Positions 24,654 to 33,948 are shown, numbered from the stretch's first letter. The stretch is DNA of 64,000 bases from Flavobacterium keumense (GCF_029866485.1 NZ_CP092332.1:186001-250000); one strand, 5' to 3'. Numbers and translations are program-made. The notes: a model not told the origin generated them from the letters alone.

Positions 24654-26117
24654 CTATTTATGGAGTTGTTCTAATAGTTCTTTTACAATTTTCATATCGT
24701 CAAAATCGTGGCGAACACCATTGATTTCTTGATAGGTTTCATGACCTTTCCCGGCGATTAAAATAATATCATTAGGCTGAGCCAATTGACAAGCAGTTTT
24801 AATTGCTTGCTTTCTATCGGTAATCGATAAAATTCTTTTAAAGTTTTGCGGTGCAACTCCTTGTTCCATTTCGCTAATGATTACTTCGGCATCCTCATTT
24901 CTAGGATTATCCGAAGTCAAAATTGCTTTATCGCTTAAGTCTGATGCAATACTTCCCATTACGGGACGTTTTGCTTTATCGCGATTCCCTCCACAACCCA
25001 CAACAGTGATTAATTGTTCGTTTTTGGTACGGATATCGTTAATCGTTTTCAACACGTTTTCCAAAGCGTCTGGCGTATGTGCATAATCAACAATCGCGGT
25101 AATATTGCCCTCTGAAACAATATATTGGAAACGCCCTGAAACACTTTCTAACTCCGATAATAATCGAAGTGCTTCCAAGCTATCCATTCCTAATTCAATC
25201 GCCGTACCGTAGATGGCTAATAAATTATAAGCATTAAAAGTTCCTATTAATTTTACCCAAACTTCATTGCCATTAATCTTCAACAACAAACCAGATAATT
25301 GACTTTCTAAAATTTGTGCTTTATAATCTGCATACGACTTTAGGGCATAAGTACATTTTTTAGCTACTGTATTTTGTAATAAAACAGGTCCGTTTTTATC
25401 GTCTAGATTAGATAAAGCAAAAGCTGTTTTTGGTAAATGATCAAAGAATGATTTTTTTACATCTCTATACTCCGCAAACGTGGCATGATAATCCAAATGG
25501 TCGTGAGACAAATTAGTAAATACGCCACCAACAAAATGCAGAGCTTCGGTACGTTTTTGATGAATTCCGTGTGAACTCACCTCCATAAAACAGTACTCCA
25601 CTCCAGCAGCTACCATTTTTGCTAGATAATGATTAATAGTAATCGAATCAGGTGTAGTATGTGTAGCTTTAAATTCTACTTCATCTACCATAATTTTTAC
25701 GGTAGAAAGTAAGCCTACTTTGTATCCCGCTTTTTTATACAATTGATACAATAATGATGCAATAGTAGTCTTGCCATTGGTTCCAGTCACACCAACCAAT
25801 CGTAATTTTTGTGACGGGTTATCAAAATAATTAGCCGCTAGAGTTGCTAAAGCTGTATTAGTGTCTGTAACTTGAATATAGGTAATTCCTTTCACTATAT
25901 TTTCTGGAATGCTTTCACAAACAATTGCTTTTGCTCCTAATTCAATAGCTTTTCCAATGAAATCGTGTCCATCAGAAATAGTACCTCGAATGGCTACAAA
26001 AACATCATTTTGTTCCATTTTTCTGGAATCAAAATCGATTTTACCAATAGTAATTTCTGTCGAACCTTGTATCGCTTCGATAGCTACTTTATACAATATG
26101 TCTTTTAAGATACTCAC
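24654..26117 (-). CDS. murE: UDP-MurNAc-L-Ala-D-Glu:meso-diaminopimelate ligase (MurE)
   Basis: A 487-aa cytoplasmic Mur ligase adding the third amino acid of the stem peptide. The ATP loop is 'GVTGTNGKTTIASLL', the UDP-substrate region 'THTTPDSITINHYLAKM' and the DAP-selective box 'SDNPRNEDAE', which indicates meso-diaminopimelate rather than lysine. The start is GTG: its last two bases and the next A form the TGA stop of ftsI (4-nt overlap), so translation is likely coupled. The other motifs 'DYAHTPDALENVL' and 'IAGKGHETYQ' are intact. Confidence 0.97.
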   Translation of the reverse strand: MSILKDILYKVAIEAIQGSTEITIGKIDFDSRKMEQNDVFVAIRGTISDGHDFIGKAIELGAKAIVCESIPENIVKGITYIQVTDTNTALATLAANYFDNPSQKLRLVGVTGTNGKTTIASLLYQLYKKAGYKVGLLSTVKIMVDEVEFKATHTTPDSITINHYLAKMVAAGVEYCFMEVSSHGIHQKRTEALHFVGGVFTNLSHDHLDYHATFAEYRDVKKSFFDHLPKTAFALSNLDDKNGPVLLQNTVAKKCTYALKSYADYKAQILESQLSGLLLKINGNEVWVKLIGTFNAYNLLAIYGTAIELGMDSLEALRLLSELESVSGRFQYIVSEGNITAIVDYAHTPDALENVLKTINDIRTKNEQLITVVGCGGNRDKAKRPVMGSIASDLSDKAILTSDNPRNEDAEVIISEMEQGVAPQNFKRILSITDRKQAIKTACQLAQPNDIILIAGKGHETYQEINGVRHDFDDMKIVKELLEQLHK

Positions 26118-28117
26118 GATAATTCTAATACTATGGTTGTGTTTTTAGCTATATTTTGACCCGCTTGAAGGGATTGTTTTTTCACTTTCCCAATTCCTTT
26201 AATTTTTACTCGAATTCCCAAATTTTCTAAAAGCGCTACCGCGTCCATTCCCGACATTCCTTTAACATCTGGAATCACATTTTGTTTTTTCTGAGAATGA
26301 TTATAATAGGCTGCATAATCCAATTCCTGTTTTGGGATTTTTCTATCAATTTTTCTAATCTCGTTAGTGGATGGAGCATCTGTAAATATTTTTTGAGCGA
26401 TTCGCTTAAAAACAGGACCTGCTACATCAGCACCATAATAATTGTTATGAGCAGTGTTAGGTCTATGAACCACCACTATACATGTATATTGCGGTTTATT
26501 TGCAGGAAAATAGCCCACAAAGGAAGACGCATAATACATTCCAGATCCTGATTTGTTGCCATAATTCATTTGCGCCGTACCAGTCTTTCCAGCCATAGGA
26601 AACTCTTTGGTATACAAACTCTTAGCCGTTCCTCTTCTAACAACATTTTCTAACACCACTCGGATTTTCTTTAATGTTTCTGGCGAACACACCCTAGGAT
26701 TTATAATTTGTGGCTGAATTTTCTTAATTGTAGTATTCCATTTTTTTATCTCTGAAACCAACTGAGGTTTTACCATCACCCCATTATTTGCCACTGCATT
26801 ATAATAGGTTAAGGTTTGCATTGGGGTAACATTAATTCCGTACCCAAAAGCCATCCAAGGCAATGAAAGTGCAGACCAGCCCTTTTCTCCTGGCTTAGGA
26901 ATTTTTGGAGTGGCTTCTCCTTTTAATTCTAATCCTATTTTTTTATCTAATCCCCAAGATTCAATATGTTTAATGAATTTGGATGGATTGTTTCTATAAT
27001 TTTTATAAACAGATTGAACCATTACAGTATTAGAAGACACTTCGAACCCATGGGCCAAGGAAACTTTACCTAGACCATGATGAGAATCTTCAACTGGTTT
27101 ACCATGAATTCTGATTATTCCACCGTTAGCATCAAAAACAGTACTTGTATCAGCCACCTTATCTTCAAGAACTGCCATTAAATCAACTAACTTAAATGTT
27201 GAACCTGGGTCATGAGCCTCAGTGATCGCGTAATTTTGAGTTTCATAATAGGTCCCATCAGAATCATCTCTCCCTAAATTAGAAATCGCCTTAATTCGAC
27301 CTGTTTTGGTTTCCATTACTACAACACAACCATGTTCTGCTTCGTATTCTTCTAATTGTTTTAACAAAGCGTGATGTGCAATATCTTGAATAAACACATC
27401 AATTGTAGAAATAACATCATACCCATCTATTGGATCTACTTCATTCAAATCTCTAATAGGTTTCCATTGTCCTTTAGCTATTTTTTGTTTTAGAATTTTA
27501 CCATCTTTCCCATTTAAATAATTTCTATAAGCCCATTCAATACCTTTTCCATCATGTGTGTGGTCTGGCTTAACCCTTTCATAACCAATGGTTCTTTCGG
27601 CTATTTTACCAATAGGATATTCTCTAATAGTTTTTTGCGCAACAATAATACCTCCTTTATTAGCTCCTTCTTTAAAAAGGGGAAAACCTTTTATCTTAAC
27701 ATAATTTGTATAATTTAAATTACGAGCAATTAAGAAGTATCTATTCTGTTTAGCCCTAGCTTTCCTCAATTCATTTTCATAAAAATGAGATGGTTTGCCT
27801 AGTAGATAGGCTAATGAATCGGCTAAAGAGTCAACCGCTCTTTGAAACAATTCTGTTTTAGGTGCCATGGCATCAAAACGAATCTCGTAATTAGGAATTG
27901 AAGTGGCTAACAAACTCCCATCAGCCGAATAAATATTACCCTTATTAGCGGGTATCACAAAGTTTTTAACGGTTCTTTCTTTTGCTAATTTTCTATAATG
28001 AGCCCCTTCTACCCATTGAATATTAGTCAATTTTACAACAATAGCCACAGCCATCAAGAACATAGCTAAAGCCACTAGATAAATTCTATTTGAAATATGT
28101 TTATCTTCTACTGCCAT
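26114..28117 (-). CDS. ftsI: Septal transpeptidase FtsI/PBP3-type with one PASTA domain
   Basis: A 667-aa class B penicillin-binding protein that cross-links septal peptidoglycan. The membrane anchor is at about residues 11-30. The pedestal contains 'RTVKNFVIPANKGNIYSADG'. Catalytic motifs are 'STFK' with Ser306, 'SSN' at 361-363 and 'KTG' at 511-513. The C-terminus carries a PASTA domain ('VIPDVKGMSGMDAVALLENL' onward), common in Bacteroidota FtsI but absent from E. coli FtsI. It overlaps ftsL by 10 nt and murE by 4 nt. Confidence 0.96.
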   Translation of the reverse strand: MAVEDKHISNRIYLVALAMFLMAVAIVVKLTNIQWVEGAHYRKLAKERTVKNFVIPANKGNIYSADGSLLATSIPNYEIRFDAMAPKTELFQRAVDSLADSLAYLLGKPSHFYENELRKARAKQNRYFLIARNLNYTNYVKIKGFPLFKEGANKGGIIVAQKTIREYPIGKIAERTIGYERVKPDHTHDGKGIEWAYRNYLNGKDGKILKQKIAKGQWKPIRDLNEVDPIDGYDVISTIDVFIQDIAHHALLKQLEEYEAEHGCVVVMETKTGRIKAISNLGRDDSDGTYYETQNYAITEAHDPGSTFKLVDLMAVLEDKVADTSTVFDANGGIIRIHGKPVEDSHHGLGKVSLAHGFEVSSNTVMVQSVYKNYRNNPSKFIKHIESWGLDKKIGLELKGEATPKIPKPGEKGWSALSLPWMAFGYGINVTPMQTLTYYNAVANNGVMVKPQLVSEIKKWNTTIKKIQPQIINPRVCSPETLKKIRVVLENVVRRGTAKSLYTKEFPMAGKTGTAQMNYGNKSGSGMYYASSFVGYFPANKPQYTCIVVVHRPNTAHNNYYGADVAGPVFKRIAQKIFTDAPSTNEIRKIDRKIPKQELDYAAYYNHSQKKQNVIPDVKGMSGMDAVALLENLGIRVKIKGIGKVKKQSLQAGQNIAKNTTIVLELS

Positions 28118-28455
28118 AATTGACTAAAAAATCCTTTTTCTTCTTCTTTTTTTACTTTTATTTTAACTGGAGGAACCGTTGATGGTTTTATTTGTTTTGC
28201 CTCCATTTTTTGAGCAATCGTGGACTCCATCTTTAATTTCATCAATTCCGAACGTCTGTCCACAAATTCTGAACGCAACTCCTTTACTTCATTAGTCAAC
28301 TCTGCAATTCTAAAGACTTTTTGTTCATAGCTTTGTGTATTGGCAATCATTGCAATAGCAAGTAGTATAATAAATACGATAAATCGCCAGTTTTTAATTG
28401 CATCCTCATCGAGAAGAAACCGCGCTTTTAATATACTATATACACCATGTTTCAT
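28108..28455 (-). CDS. ftsL: FtsL-like bitopic division protein
   Basis: A 115-aa protein with a cytoplasmic N-terminus, one membrane helix ('WRFIVFIILLAIAMIANTQ') and a periplasmic coiled coil of Glu/Leu/Arg heptads ('IAELTNEVKELRSEF' onward), then a Lys/Glu-rich tail. This topology and the position between rsmH and ftsI fit FtsL, which with FtsQ activates FtsWI. An upstream ATG at 28473 would overlap rsmH; the ATG at 28455 follows the rsmH TAG stop by one base and is preferred. Sequence identity to known FtsL is low, as is usual. Confidence 0.82.
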   Translation of the reverse strand: MKHGVYSILKARFLLDEDAIKNWRFIVFIILLAIAMIANTQSYEQKVFRIAELTNEVKELRSEFVDRRSELMKLKMESTIAQKMEAKQIKPSTVPPVKIKVKKEEEKGFFSQLWQ

Positions 28456-28456
28456 A

Positions 28457-29365
28457 CTATATCTTTTCTGCAATTCTTAACTTAGCACTTCGCGCTCTGT
28501 TATTTTCTTTTATTTGTTCGTTATTGGGTACAATTAACTTTCCAATGGTTCGAAATGGTACAGAAAAGTTGCCAAAAAAATCACGTTCTGGCTCTCCTTC
28601 AAACATTCCATTTTTAATAAATCGTTTCACTAATCTATCCTCAAGAGAATGGTACGAGATAATACTCAACCTACCCCCAGGCTTCAAAACTTCTAATGAC
28701 TGTTCCAAAAACTCTTTTAAAACATCCATTTCTTGATTTACCTCTATGCGTATTGCCTGGTACATTTGAGCTAAAATTTTATGACTTTTATGAGTTGGCA
28801 AAAACCGACTCAAAACCTGTTTTAACTCCTCTGTATTTTTAATAGGATGTTTTTCTCTTGCTTCCAAAATGACTCTAGCAATAGCCGGAGCATTCTTCAA
28901 CTCTCCATAATCCAAAAACACCCTACGTAAATTTTCTTCGTCATACTCATTCACCACGCGATACGCATTCAAATCATTCTTTTGACTCATTCTCATATCC
29001 AACTCGGCATCAAATCGTGTTGAAAATCCTCTCTCGGCCACATCAAACTGATGAGATGAAACACCTAAATCTCCTAGTATCCCATCGACCGCTTTAACAT
29101 TATGAAAACGCAAAAAACGTTTAATAAATCTGAAATTTTCATTAATGAGAACAACCCTCTCGTCTTGTATTGCATTTGCTAAAGCATCTTCATCTTGATC
29201 AAAAGCAAACAATTTACCATTTGGTCCCAACCTACTTAAAATCTCTCTGGAATGCCCACCGCCACCAAAAGTAACATCTACATAAATCCCATCAGGTTTT
29301 ATATTCAAGCCATCTACTGATTCAAGCAGCAAAACTGGATTATGATATTCCATTGTCACCTTCAT
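28457..29365 (-). CDS. rsmH: 16S rRNA (cytosine-1402-N4)-methyltransferase (RsmH/MraW)
   Basis: A 302-aa SAM-dependent enzyme that methylates C1402 of 16S rRNA in the decoding centre. Motifs are 'YHNPVLLLESVDGL' at the start, 'YVDVTFGGGGHSREIL' (SAM binding), 'GILGDLGVSSHQFD', 'RGFSTRFDAELDMRM' and 'IISYHSLEDRLVKRF'. The start at 29365 overlaps mraZ by 26 nt; an ATG 12 nt downstream is an alternative. It is the second gene of the dcw cluster. Confidence 0.97.
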   Translation of the reverse strand: MKVTMEYHNPVLLLESVDGLNIKPDGIYVDVTFGGGGHSREILSRLGPNGKLFAFDQDEDALANAIQDERVVLINENFRFIKRFLRFHNVKAVDGILGDLGVSSHQFDVAERGFSTRFDAELDMRMSQKNDLNAYRVVNEYDEENLRRVFLDYGELKNAPAIARVILEAREKHPIKNTEELKQVLSRFLPTHKSHKILAQMYQAIRIEVNQEMDVLKEFLEQSLEVLKPGGRLSIISYHSLEDRLVKRFIKNGMFEGEPERDFFGNFSVPFRTIGKLIVPNNEQIKENNRARSAKLRIAEKI

Positions 29366-29822
29366 TTACATTACCCATCACATCCTCTGCCAAATCAGCA
29401 AAATCAACATCTTCTCCATTTATTGATTTTTCATATAAATCCTTATCCCAGATTTCAACAATAGTAACTGCCGAAGAAAAAACGACATCTTTGGTGATAC
29501 TTGCAAAACCTATCAAATCTTTAGGAACCAATAACCTACCCAAAGCATCTATCTCAACTACCTTAACACCTGCCGTAAAACGACGAATAAAATCATTGTT
29601 CTTCTTAACAAAACGATTCAGCTTATTGATTTTTTGCATCATTACATTCCATTCTTGCATAGGATACAGCTCCAAACAAGGCTGAAAAACAGAACGCTTC
29701 AATACAAACCCTTCCTGCAACGAAGAGATCAATTGTTTTTTCAAAGGAGAAGGCATCAAAACCCTACCTTTTGCATCCACTTTACATTCGTATGTCCCAA
29801 CTATTGTGTTCAAAAAATTCAT
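29340..29822 (-). CDS. mraZ: Transcriptional regulator MraZ
   Basis: A 160-aa protein with two AbrB-like SpoVT/MraZ half-domains: 'GTYECKVDAKGRVLMPSPLK' (about residues 8-28) and 'VVEIDALGRLLVPKDLIGFA' (about 88-107). MraZ is a ring-forming DNA-binding protein that controls the dcw operon, usually by repressing its own promoter through tandem repeats. It is the first gene of the leftward cluster, and three 10-bp-spaced repeats lie directly upstream. Length is normal. Confidence 0.96.
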   Translation of the reverse strand: MNFLNTIVGTYECKVDAKGRVLMPSPLKKQLISSLQEGFVLKRSVFQPCLELYPMQEWNVMMQKINKLNRFVKKNNDFIRRFTAGVKVVEIDALGRLLVPKDLIGFASITKDVVFSSAVTIVEIWDKDLYEKSINGEDVDFADLAEDVMGNVNEGDNGIS

Positions 29823-29838
29823 TTTAAATGATACAAAG

Positions 29839-29882
29839 CAAAAATATAAAATATTTTACCACATTTTACCACAAAATACCAC
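29839..29882 (-). promoter_or_regulatory. dcw promoter with a triple repeat, candidate MraZ operator
   Basis: On the minus strand GTGGTA occurs three times at an exact 10-bp period (plus-strand TACCAC at 29857-29862, 29867-29872 and 29877-29882). A -7 box TATTTTTG (29846-29839) follows 10 bp downstream. MraZ binding sites in other phyla are also tandem short repeats at 10-bp spacing. The predicted leader to the mraZ ATG is about 12 nt. The rest of the gap to 30119 is AT-rich and contains the opposing hydrolase promoter. Confidence 0.7.
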
Positions 29883-30081
29883 TTTGTTAATAAGTTTCCC
29901 CATTTTTCTTCCAAAATCCTTATTTTCTATACAATCAGAGGCTTAAGTTTAATTTATCTTGTTTGTAAATTTTGTTAAAGACTTGGTTCAACAAAAAGAA
30001 TTTTGTTTAGTTTTTTACAATAAAAAAAGACTTGTAGATGGAAAAAATCTAATCAGAAATCGATTTTTATGTATTAAATCC

Positions 30082-30089
30082 TATATTTG
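30082..30089 (+). promoter_or_regulatory. -7 promoter box of the hydrolase-engB unit
   Basis: TATATTTG is a perfect TAnnTTTG match. It overlaps a potential TTG start at 30087, so that start would not be transcribed; this supports the ATG at 30120 as the true start. Confidence 0.6.
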
Positions 30090-30119
30090 TCAAAATTGAA
30101 AAAATTGGGATCCGAAAAA

Positions 30120-30893
30120 ATGGAAGAACACTATAAAAAAGAAGGTAAATACAGTTATTTTGAAGCCGGAGAAGGAACTCCTATTGTTATTTTACACGGT
30201 CTAATGGGCGGATTAAGTAATTTTGATGGAGTTGCTCGCTATTTTTCGACCAAAGGATACAAAATAATTATTCCAGATTTACCTATCTACACCCAAAATA
30301 TTCTAAAAACGAATGTCAAAGCCTTTGCCAAATATGTAAAGGATTTCATTACTTTTAAAGGTCTTGATAATGTAATTTTACTAGGAAATTCGTTAGGCGG
30401 GCATATTGCATTGTACCACACTAAAATGTACCCAGAAAAAGTAGCTGGACTAGTAATCACAGGGAGTTCTGGATTGTACGAAAGTGCTATGGGCGATAGC
30501 TACCCTAAAAGAGGGGATTATGAATACATTAAGAAAAAAGCTGAAGATGTCTTTTACGATCCAAAAGTAGCTACTCCTGAACTTGTTGACGAAGTCTATG
30601 CCTCTGTTAATGATAGAATTAAATTAATAAAAACATTGACAATTGCAAAAAGTGCCATTCGACATAACATGGCAAAGGATCTTCCCAAAATGAAAGTGCA
30701 AACTTGTATCATTTGGGGTAAAAATGACAAAGTAACACCTCCAGAGGTGGCTGAAGAATTTCATAATTTACTACCCAATTCAACATTGTATTGGATTGAT
30801 AAATGTGGTCATGCTGCTATGATGGAACATCCTGACGAATTCAACAGAATTTTAGAAGAATGGTTCACAACTGTTTTTAAACCTGTATCATAG
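30120..30893 (+). CDS. Alpha/beta hydrolase
   Basis: A 257-aa alpha/beta-hydrolase-fold enzyme. The oxyanion region is 'VILHGLMGGLSNFDG', the nucleophile elbow 'LGNSLGGH' with Ser, the acid is Asp in 'WGKNDKVTPPE', and the catalytic His is in 'DKCGHAAMMEHP'. There is no signal peptide, so it is cytoplasmic; its substrate is unknown. The start was set at 30120 because the upstream frame overlaps the promoter. It is followed after 15 nt by engB and probably shares its transcript, an arrangement I recall from other flavobacteria. Confidence 0.92.
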   Translation: MEEHYKKEGKYSYFEAGEGTPIVILHGLMGGLSNFDGVARYFSTKGYKIIIPDLPIYTQNILKTNVKAFAKYVKDFITFKGLDNVILLGNSLGGHIALYHTKMYPEKVAGLVITGSSGLYESAMGDSYPKRGDYEYIKKKAEDVFYDPKVATPELVDEVYASVNDRIKLIKTLTIAKSAIRHNMAKDLPKMKVQTCIIWGKNDKVTPPEVAEEFHNLLPNSTLYWIDKCGHAAMMEHPDEFNRILEEWFTTVFKPVS

Positions 30894-30908
30894 ATCTAAA
30901 AAATAGCC

Positions 30909-31529
30909 ATGAAAATTACTAGCGCTGAATTTATTATTAGCAATTCGCAGGTTGATAAATGTCCGAAAGATTTTTTACCTGAATACGCTTTTATTGGTCG
31001 TTCTAATGTAGGGAAATCTTCTCTAATTAATATGCTAACCAATAATAAAAATTTAGCTAAAACTTCAGGAAAACCAGGAAAAACTCAATTAATCAATCAT
31101 TTTTTAATTAACAAAAATTGGTTCCTAGTCGATCTACCTGGATATGGTTATGCCAAAGTTTCTAAAAAAACAAAAAATATTTTTCAGCAATTTATTACTA
31201 ATTATTTTGAAACTAGAGAACAATTAGTTTGTGCTTTTGTTTTAATTGATATCCGACACGAAGCGCAAACTATTGATATCGAATTCATGTCCTATATGGG
31301 TGAAAGCGAGATTCCATTTTGCATCATTTTTACAAAGGCTGATAAAATAAGTAAAACAAAAATAGATTCACATATTGCGGCTTATAAGAAAAAAATGTTG
31401 GCTAATAATTGGGCCGAAATGCCACAATATTTTGTTACCTCATCAACAGAATCCATAGGAAAAGAAACGCTTTTAAATTATATAGACGAAGTAAATCTAG
31501 CGGTTATTAAAAGTCAAAATGAATTTTAA
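30909..31529 (+). CDS. engB: Ribosome biogenesis GTPase EngB (YsxC/YihA)
   Basis: A 206-aa TRAFAC GTPase needed for large ribosomal subunit assembly. G1 is 'GRSNVGKSSLINML', G2 is near 'KTSGKPGKTQLIN', G3 is 'LVDLPGYGYAK', G4 is 'FTKADK' and G5 is near 'YFVTSSTES'. The N-terminal 'SAEFIISNSQVDKCP' strand is typical for the family. It is second in a two-gene unit with the hydrolase, and a hairpin terminator follows. Confidence 0.96.
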   Translation: MKITSAEFIISNSQVDKCPKDFLPEYAFIGRSNVGKSSLINMLTNNKNLAKTSGKPGKTQLINHFLINKNWFLVDLPGYGYAKVSKKTKNIFQQFITNYFETREQLVCAFVLIDIRHEAQTIDIEFMSYMGESEIPFCIIFTKADKISKTKIDSHIAAYKKKMLANNWAEMPQYFVTSSTESIGKETLLNYIDEVNLAVIKSQNEF

Positions 31530-31543
31530 TCTTTAATAAAAAC

Positions 31544-31574
31544 AAAAAAACCAAAACGTTGTTTTGGTTTTTTT
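31544..31574. terminator. Bidirectional terminator between engB and gldC
   Basis: CCAAAAC/GTTTTGG around GTT, with seven A residues before and eight T residues after, lies between two convergent units and can serve both. Confidence 0.85.
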
Positions 31575-31590
31575 TACGAATATTTGGTGT

Positions 31591-31926
31591 TTATTTAATC
31601 AATTCTAGTTTTTCAGCAAAATAGTCACAAAAATCCTTCATTGTATTGGCCATCTTTTCATCATCAGTGGCGCGTTTAAAGGTATCTGACATAGCAACTA
31701 AAGTTTGATGAAAGAAAATCTTCATCTCGTCCACGGGCATATCTTTAGTCCATAAATCGATGCGCATCGTTTCTTTTGCTTTACTATCCCAAATAGACAG
31801 CATTATGGCTTTTGCCTCTTCCTTAGTAACACCTCCATCTGCAGCTGTCCAAGACAACTTTTCAGGCACCCGATTAGCATCTAGCTCAATCTCAAACTTA
31901 ATTTCTGAAGTGATCGTTTCTGACAT
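31591..31926 (-). CDS. gldC: Gliding motility protein GldC
   Basis: A 111-aa cytoplasmic protein required for efficient gliding in Flavobacterium. Its sequence 'EIKFEIELDANRVPEKLSWT', 'VTKEEAKAIMLSIWDSK', 'TMRIDLWTKDMPVDEMKIFF' and 'MKDFCDYFAEKLEL' agrees with the GldC family as I know it. The biochemical role is unknown; it supports the gliding/type IX secretion apparatus. The start overlaps the gldB stop by one base (TAATG), so the pair is co-translated. Confidence 0.93.
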   Translation of the reverse strand: MSETITSEIKFEIELDANRVPEKLSWTAADGGVTKEEAKAIMLSIWDSKAKETMRIDLWTKDMPVDEMKIFFHQTLVAMSDTFKRATDDEKMANTMKDFCDYFAEKLELIK

Positions 31927-32882
31927 TATTTCTTTGGTTTATATTTAGATTTTTCAAATATTTCTTTAGCTGGCATTTTTAACAAATCAGTCAAAGCAAC
32001 CGTATTATTCTCTGCAAACGAACGGACTATTTGCCATCCCATCCAAGCTCCAACTTGACCAGGAGAATCGTTGTCTATTTCTAAATAAAATTTAGAAAAC
32101 GGAGCCGGAGCAATGAAACGAGAACTCAATTTAGAGTCATCACTATAAAGAAGATTGTTTTCTAAAAAATACCTCCAAATATACATTTCATTTTCTTGAC
32201 ACCAAATGATTTGCTTTGAAGTATAGCCAATTTTTTCAGCATCAGTATAACTTGGCAATAATAAATCCTTCAAATACAATTGTTTTCCATAATATACCAT
32301 CTGACCCAGAAGCGTTTTGTCTTTATTTATTCCTATTTTACTTGTTGCAAAACTAGTAACAACATCAGGCATAATTTGTCGCTGCTCAAAATTTTGTTTA
32401 ATATACTTTGGAAATTCATAAAATTTATGATTCTTACCCAAATACAACTCAAGGGACACAATAACCAAGCTATCTGCATAAATGGATTTATTAGTATAAT
32501 CCATTTCTGCAATAACAGTAATCAATTTAGGGGTTCTTGTTTTAGGAAAATAATGCTTAATATGCTTAAACAAGGTAACCATATCAGACTGAACAGGTTC
32601 AATGTTGCTATATTTTTTCTGAACCTCTTTATATAACTCTCTCCACAACGGATGTTGAATTTTATTAACCCAAACACTATCTGGAACTCCTACCGGGAAG
32701 AAAAAAGGATATTGTTGCTTTATTTTTTGTAAATCTTCTGGTTTCGACTCAAAAAACACTTTGTCAAATCGTTCCACTTTGATCGCAACAGGAATTTCTT
32801 TCACTTCTTTTTCTACCGATGCCTTTTTATCACAAGAAAAAAATGCAAAACAAAAAACAATTGAAAACAGATACACCCTCAT
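31926..32882 (-). CDS. gldB: Gliding motility lipoprotein GldB
   Basis: A 318-aa lipoprotein essential for gliding motility in Flavobacterium. The signal peptide 'MRVYLFSIVFCFAFFSCDK' ends in a lipobox Cys. Characteristic segments are 'QQYPFFFPVGVPDSVWV', 'HPLWRELYKEVQ' and, near the C-terminus, 'PGQVGAWMGWQIVRSFAENN', which is reminiscent of a degenerate zinc-metalloprotease-like fold. It is translationally coupled to gldC and diverges from nadE. Together with gldC it points to a gliding flavobacterium. Confidence 0.94.
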   Translation of the reverse strand: MRVYLFSIVFCFAFFSCDKKASVEKEVKEIPVAIKVERFDKVFFESKPEDLQKIKQQYPFFFPVGVPDSVWVNKIQHPLWRELYKEVQKKYSNIEPVQSDMVTLFKHIKHYFPKTRTPKLITVIAEMDYTNKSIYADSLVIVSLELYLGKNHKFYEFPKYIKQNFEQRQIMPDVVTSFATSKIGINKDKTLLGQMVYYGKQLYLKDLLLPSYTDAEKIGYTSKQIIWCQENEMYIWRYFLENNLLYSDDSKLSSRFIAPAPFSKFYLEIDNDSPGQVGAWMGWQIVRSFAENNTVALTDLLKMPAKEIFEKSKYKPKK

Positions 32883-33048
32883 ACAAGAAAATTTAATTGC
32901 AACACTTGATGTGTTTTATTGTAAAAATAAATTAGTTACGCCTAGTTTCACATTTATTAATTAAATTTGTTTTCAAAGTAGTAGAAAACAGATGATTTCA
33001 AAATGGTTTTGCAAATATACATCCCTACTTTTTAATACTTAAATTATT

Positions 33049-33855
33049 ATGTCGAAAAAAAGCACCCTTCAAGTTGAAAAGGCAAATGAATTTATTGTAA
33101 ATTGGCTAAAAACCTACGCTACTAACGCAAAAGTAAATGGTTTTGTTGTGGGTATTTCGGGAGGAATTGACTCAGCAGTTACATCAACTCTTTGTGCACA
33201 AACAGGACTTAAAGTTGTATGCGTTGAAATGCCAATTCATCAAGCAGAAAGTCAAATTAATCGTGCAAAAGAACATATTAACCAATTAATGCAACGATTT
33301 CCTAATGTTTCTCGTGCTGAATCCAATTTAACATCCGTTTTTGAATCTTTCAAAAAAGTAGTCCCAAACGATATTCACGAACATCAACTCAACTTAACTT
33401 TAGCCAATACTCGCGCTAGAATTAGAATGACTACTCTGTACTATTATGGTGGGATTTATGGCTTATTAGTAGCTGGAACGGGAAATAAAGTAGAAGATTT
33501 TGGAGTAGGTTTTTATACAAAATATGGGGATGGAGGAGTTGATTTGAGTCCAATTGCCGATTTAATGAAATCTGATGTTTTTGCGCTAGGTGCCTTTTTA
33601 AAAGTTCCAGAATCTATATTGAAAGCTTCTCCCACTGATGGACTATTTGGTGATGACAGAACAGATGAGGACCAATTAGGAGCTAGTTATGACGAATTAG
33701 AATGGGCCATGTTACAAGATGAAAAAGGAAATTCTGCAGATTCATTTTCAGGAAGAGAACAAACGGTTTTTGAAATCTACAAACGCTTAAACACTGTAAA
33801 TCAACATAAGATGAACCCTATTCCTGTTTGTATTATTCCAGAATCGTTAAAATAA
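33049..33855 (+). CDS. nadE: NH3-dependent NAD+ synthetase
   Basis: A 268-aa ATP-pyrophosphatase-fold enzyme that amidates deamido-NAD, the last step of NAD synthesis. The P-loop-like motif is 'VVGISGGIDSAVTSTLC', with 'NTRARIRMTTLYYYG', 'LVAGTGNKVEDFGVGF', 'YGDGGVDLSPIADLMKSDV' and 'PTDGLFGDDRTDEDQLG' as synthetase signatures. No glutaminase (nitrilase) domain is fused, so free ammonia is the expected nitrogen donor. It is a single gene divergent from gldB. Confidence 0.96.
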   Translation: MSKKSTLQVEKANEFIVNWLKTYATNAKVNGFVVGISGGIDSAVTSTLCAQTGLKVVCVEMPIHQAESQINRAKEHINQLMQRFPNVSRAESNLTSVFESFKKVVPNDIHEHQLNLTLANTRARIRMTTLYYYGGIYGLLVAGTGNKVEDFGVGFYTKYGDGGVDLSPIADLMKSDVFALGAFLKVPESILKASPTDGLFGDDRTDEDQLGASYDELEWAMLQDEKGNSADSFSGREQTVFEIYKRLNTVNQHKMNPIPVCIIPESLK

Positions 33856-33948
33856 TACATTTTAACTGATTTGCAGTTATTTAGATAATTTATTTGTTAC
33901 TTTTACGGTTCCAAAAACAACAAATTATTAATTCTTAAAAACAACATT

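Noticed and set aside
30087..30119. TTG start for the alpha/beta hydrolase
   Set aside because: The TTG is part of the TATATTTG promoter box, so it would not be in the transcript.
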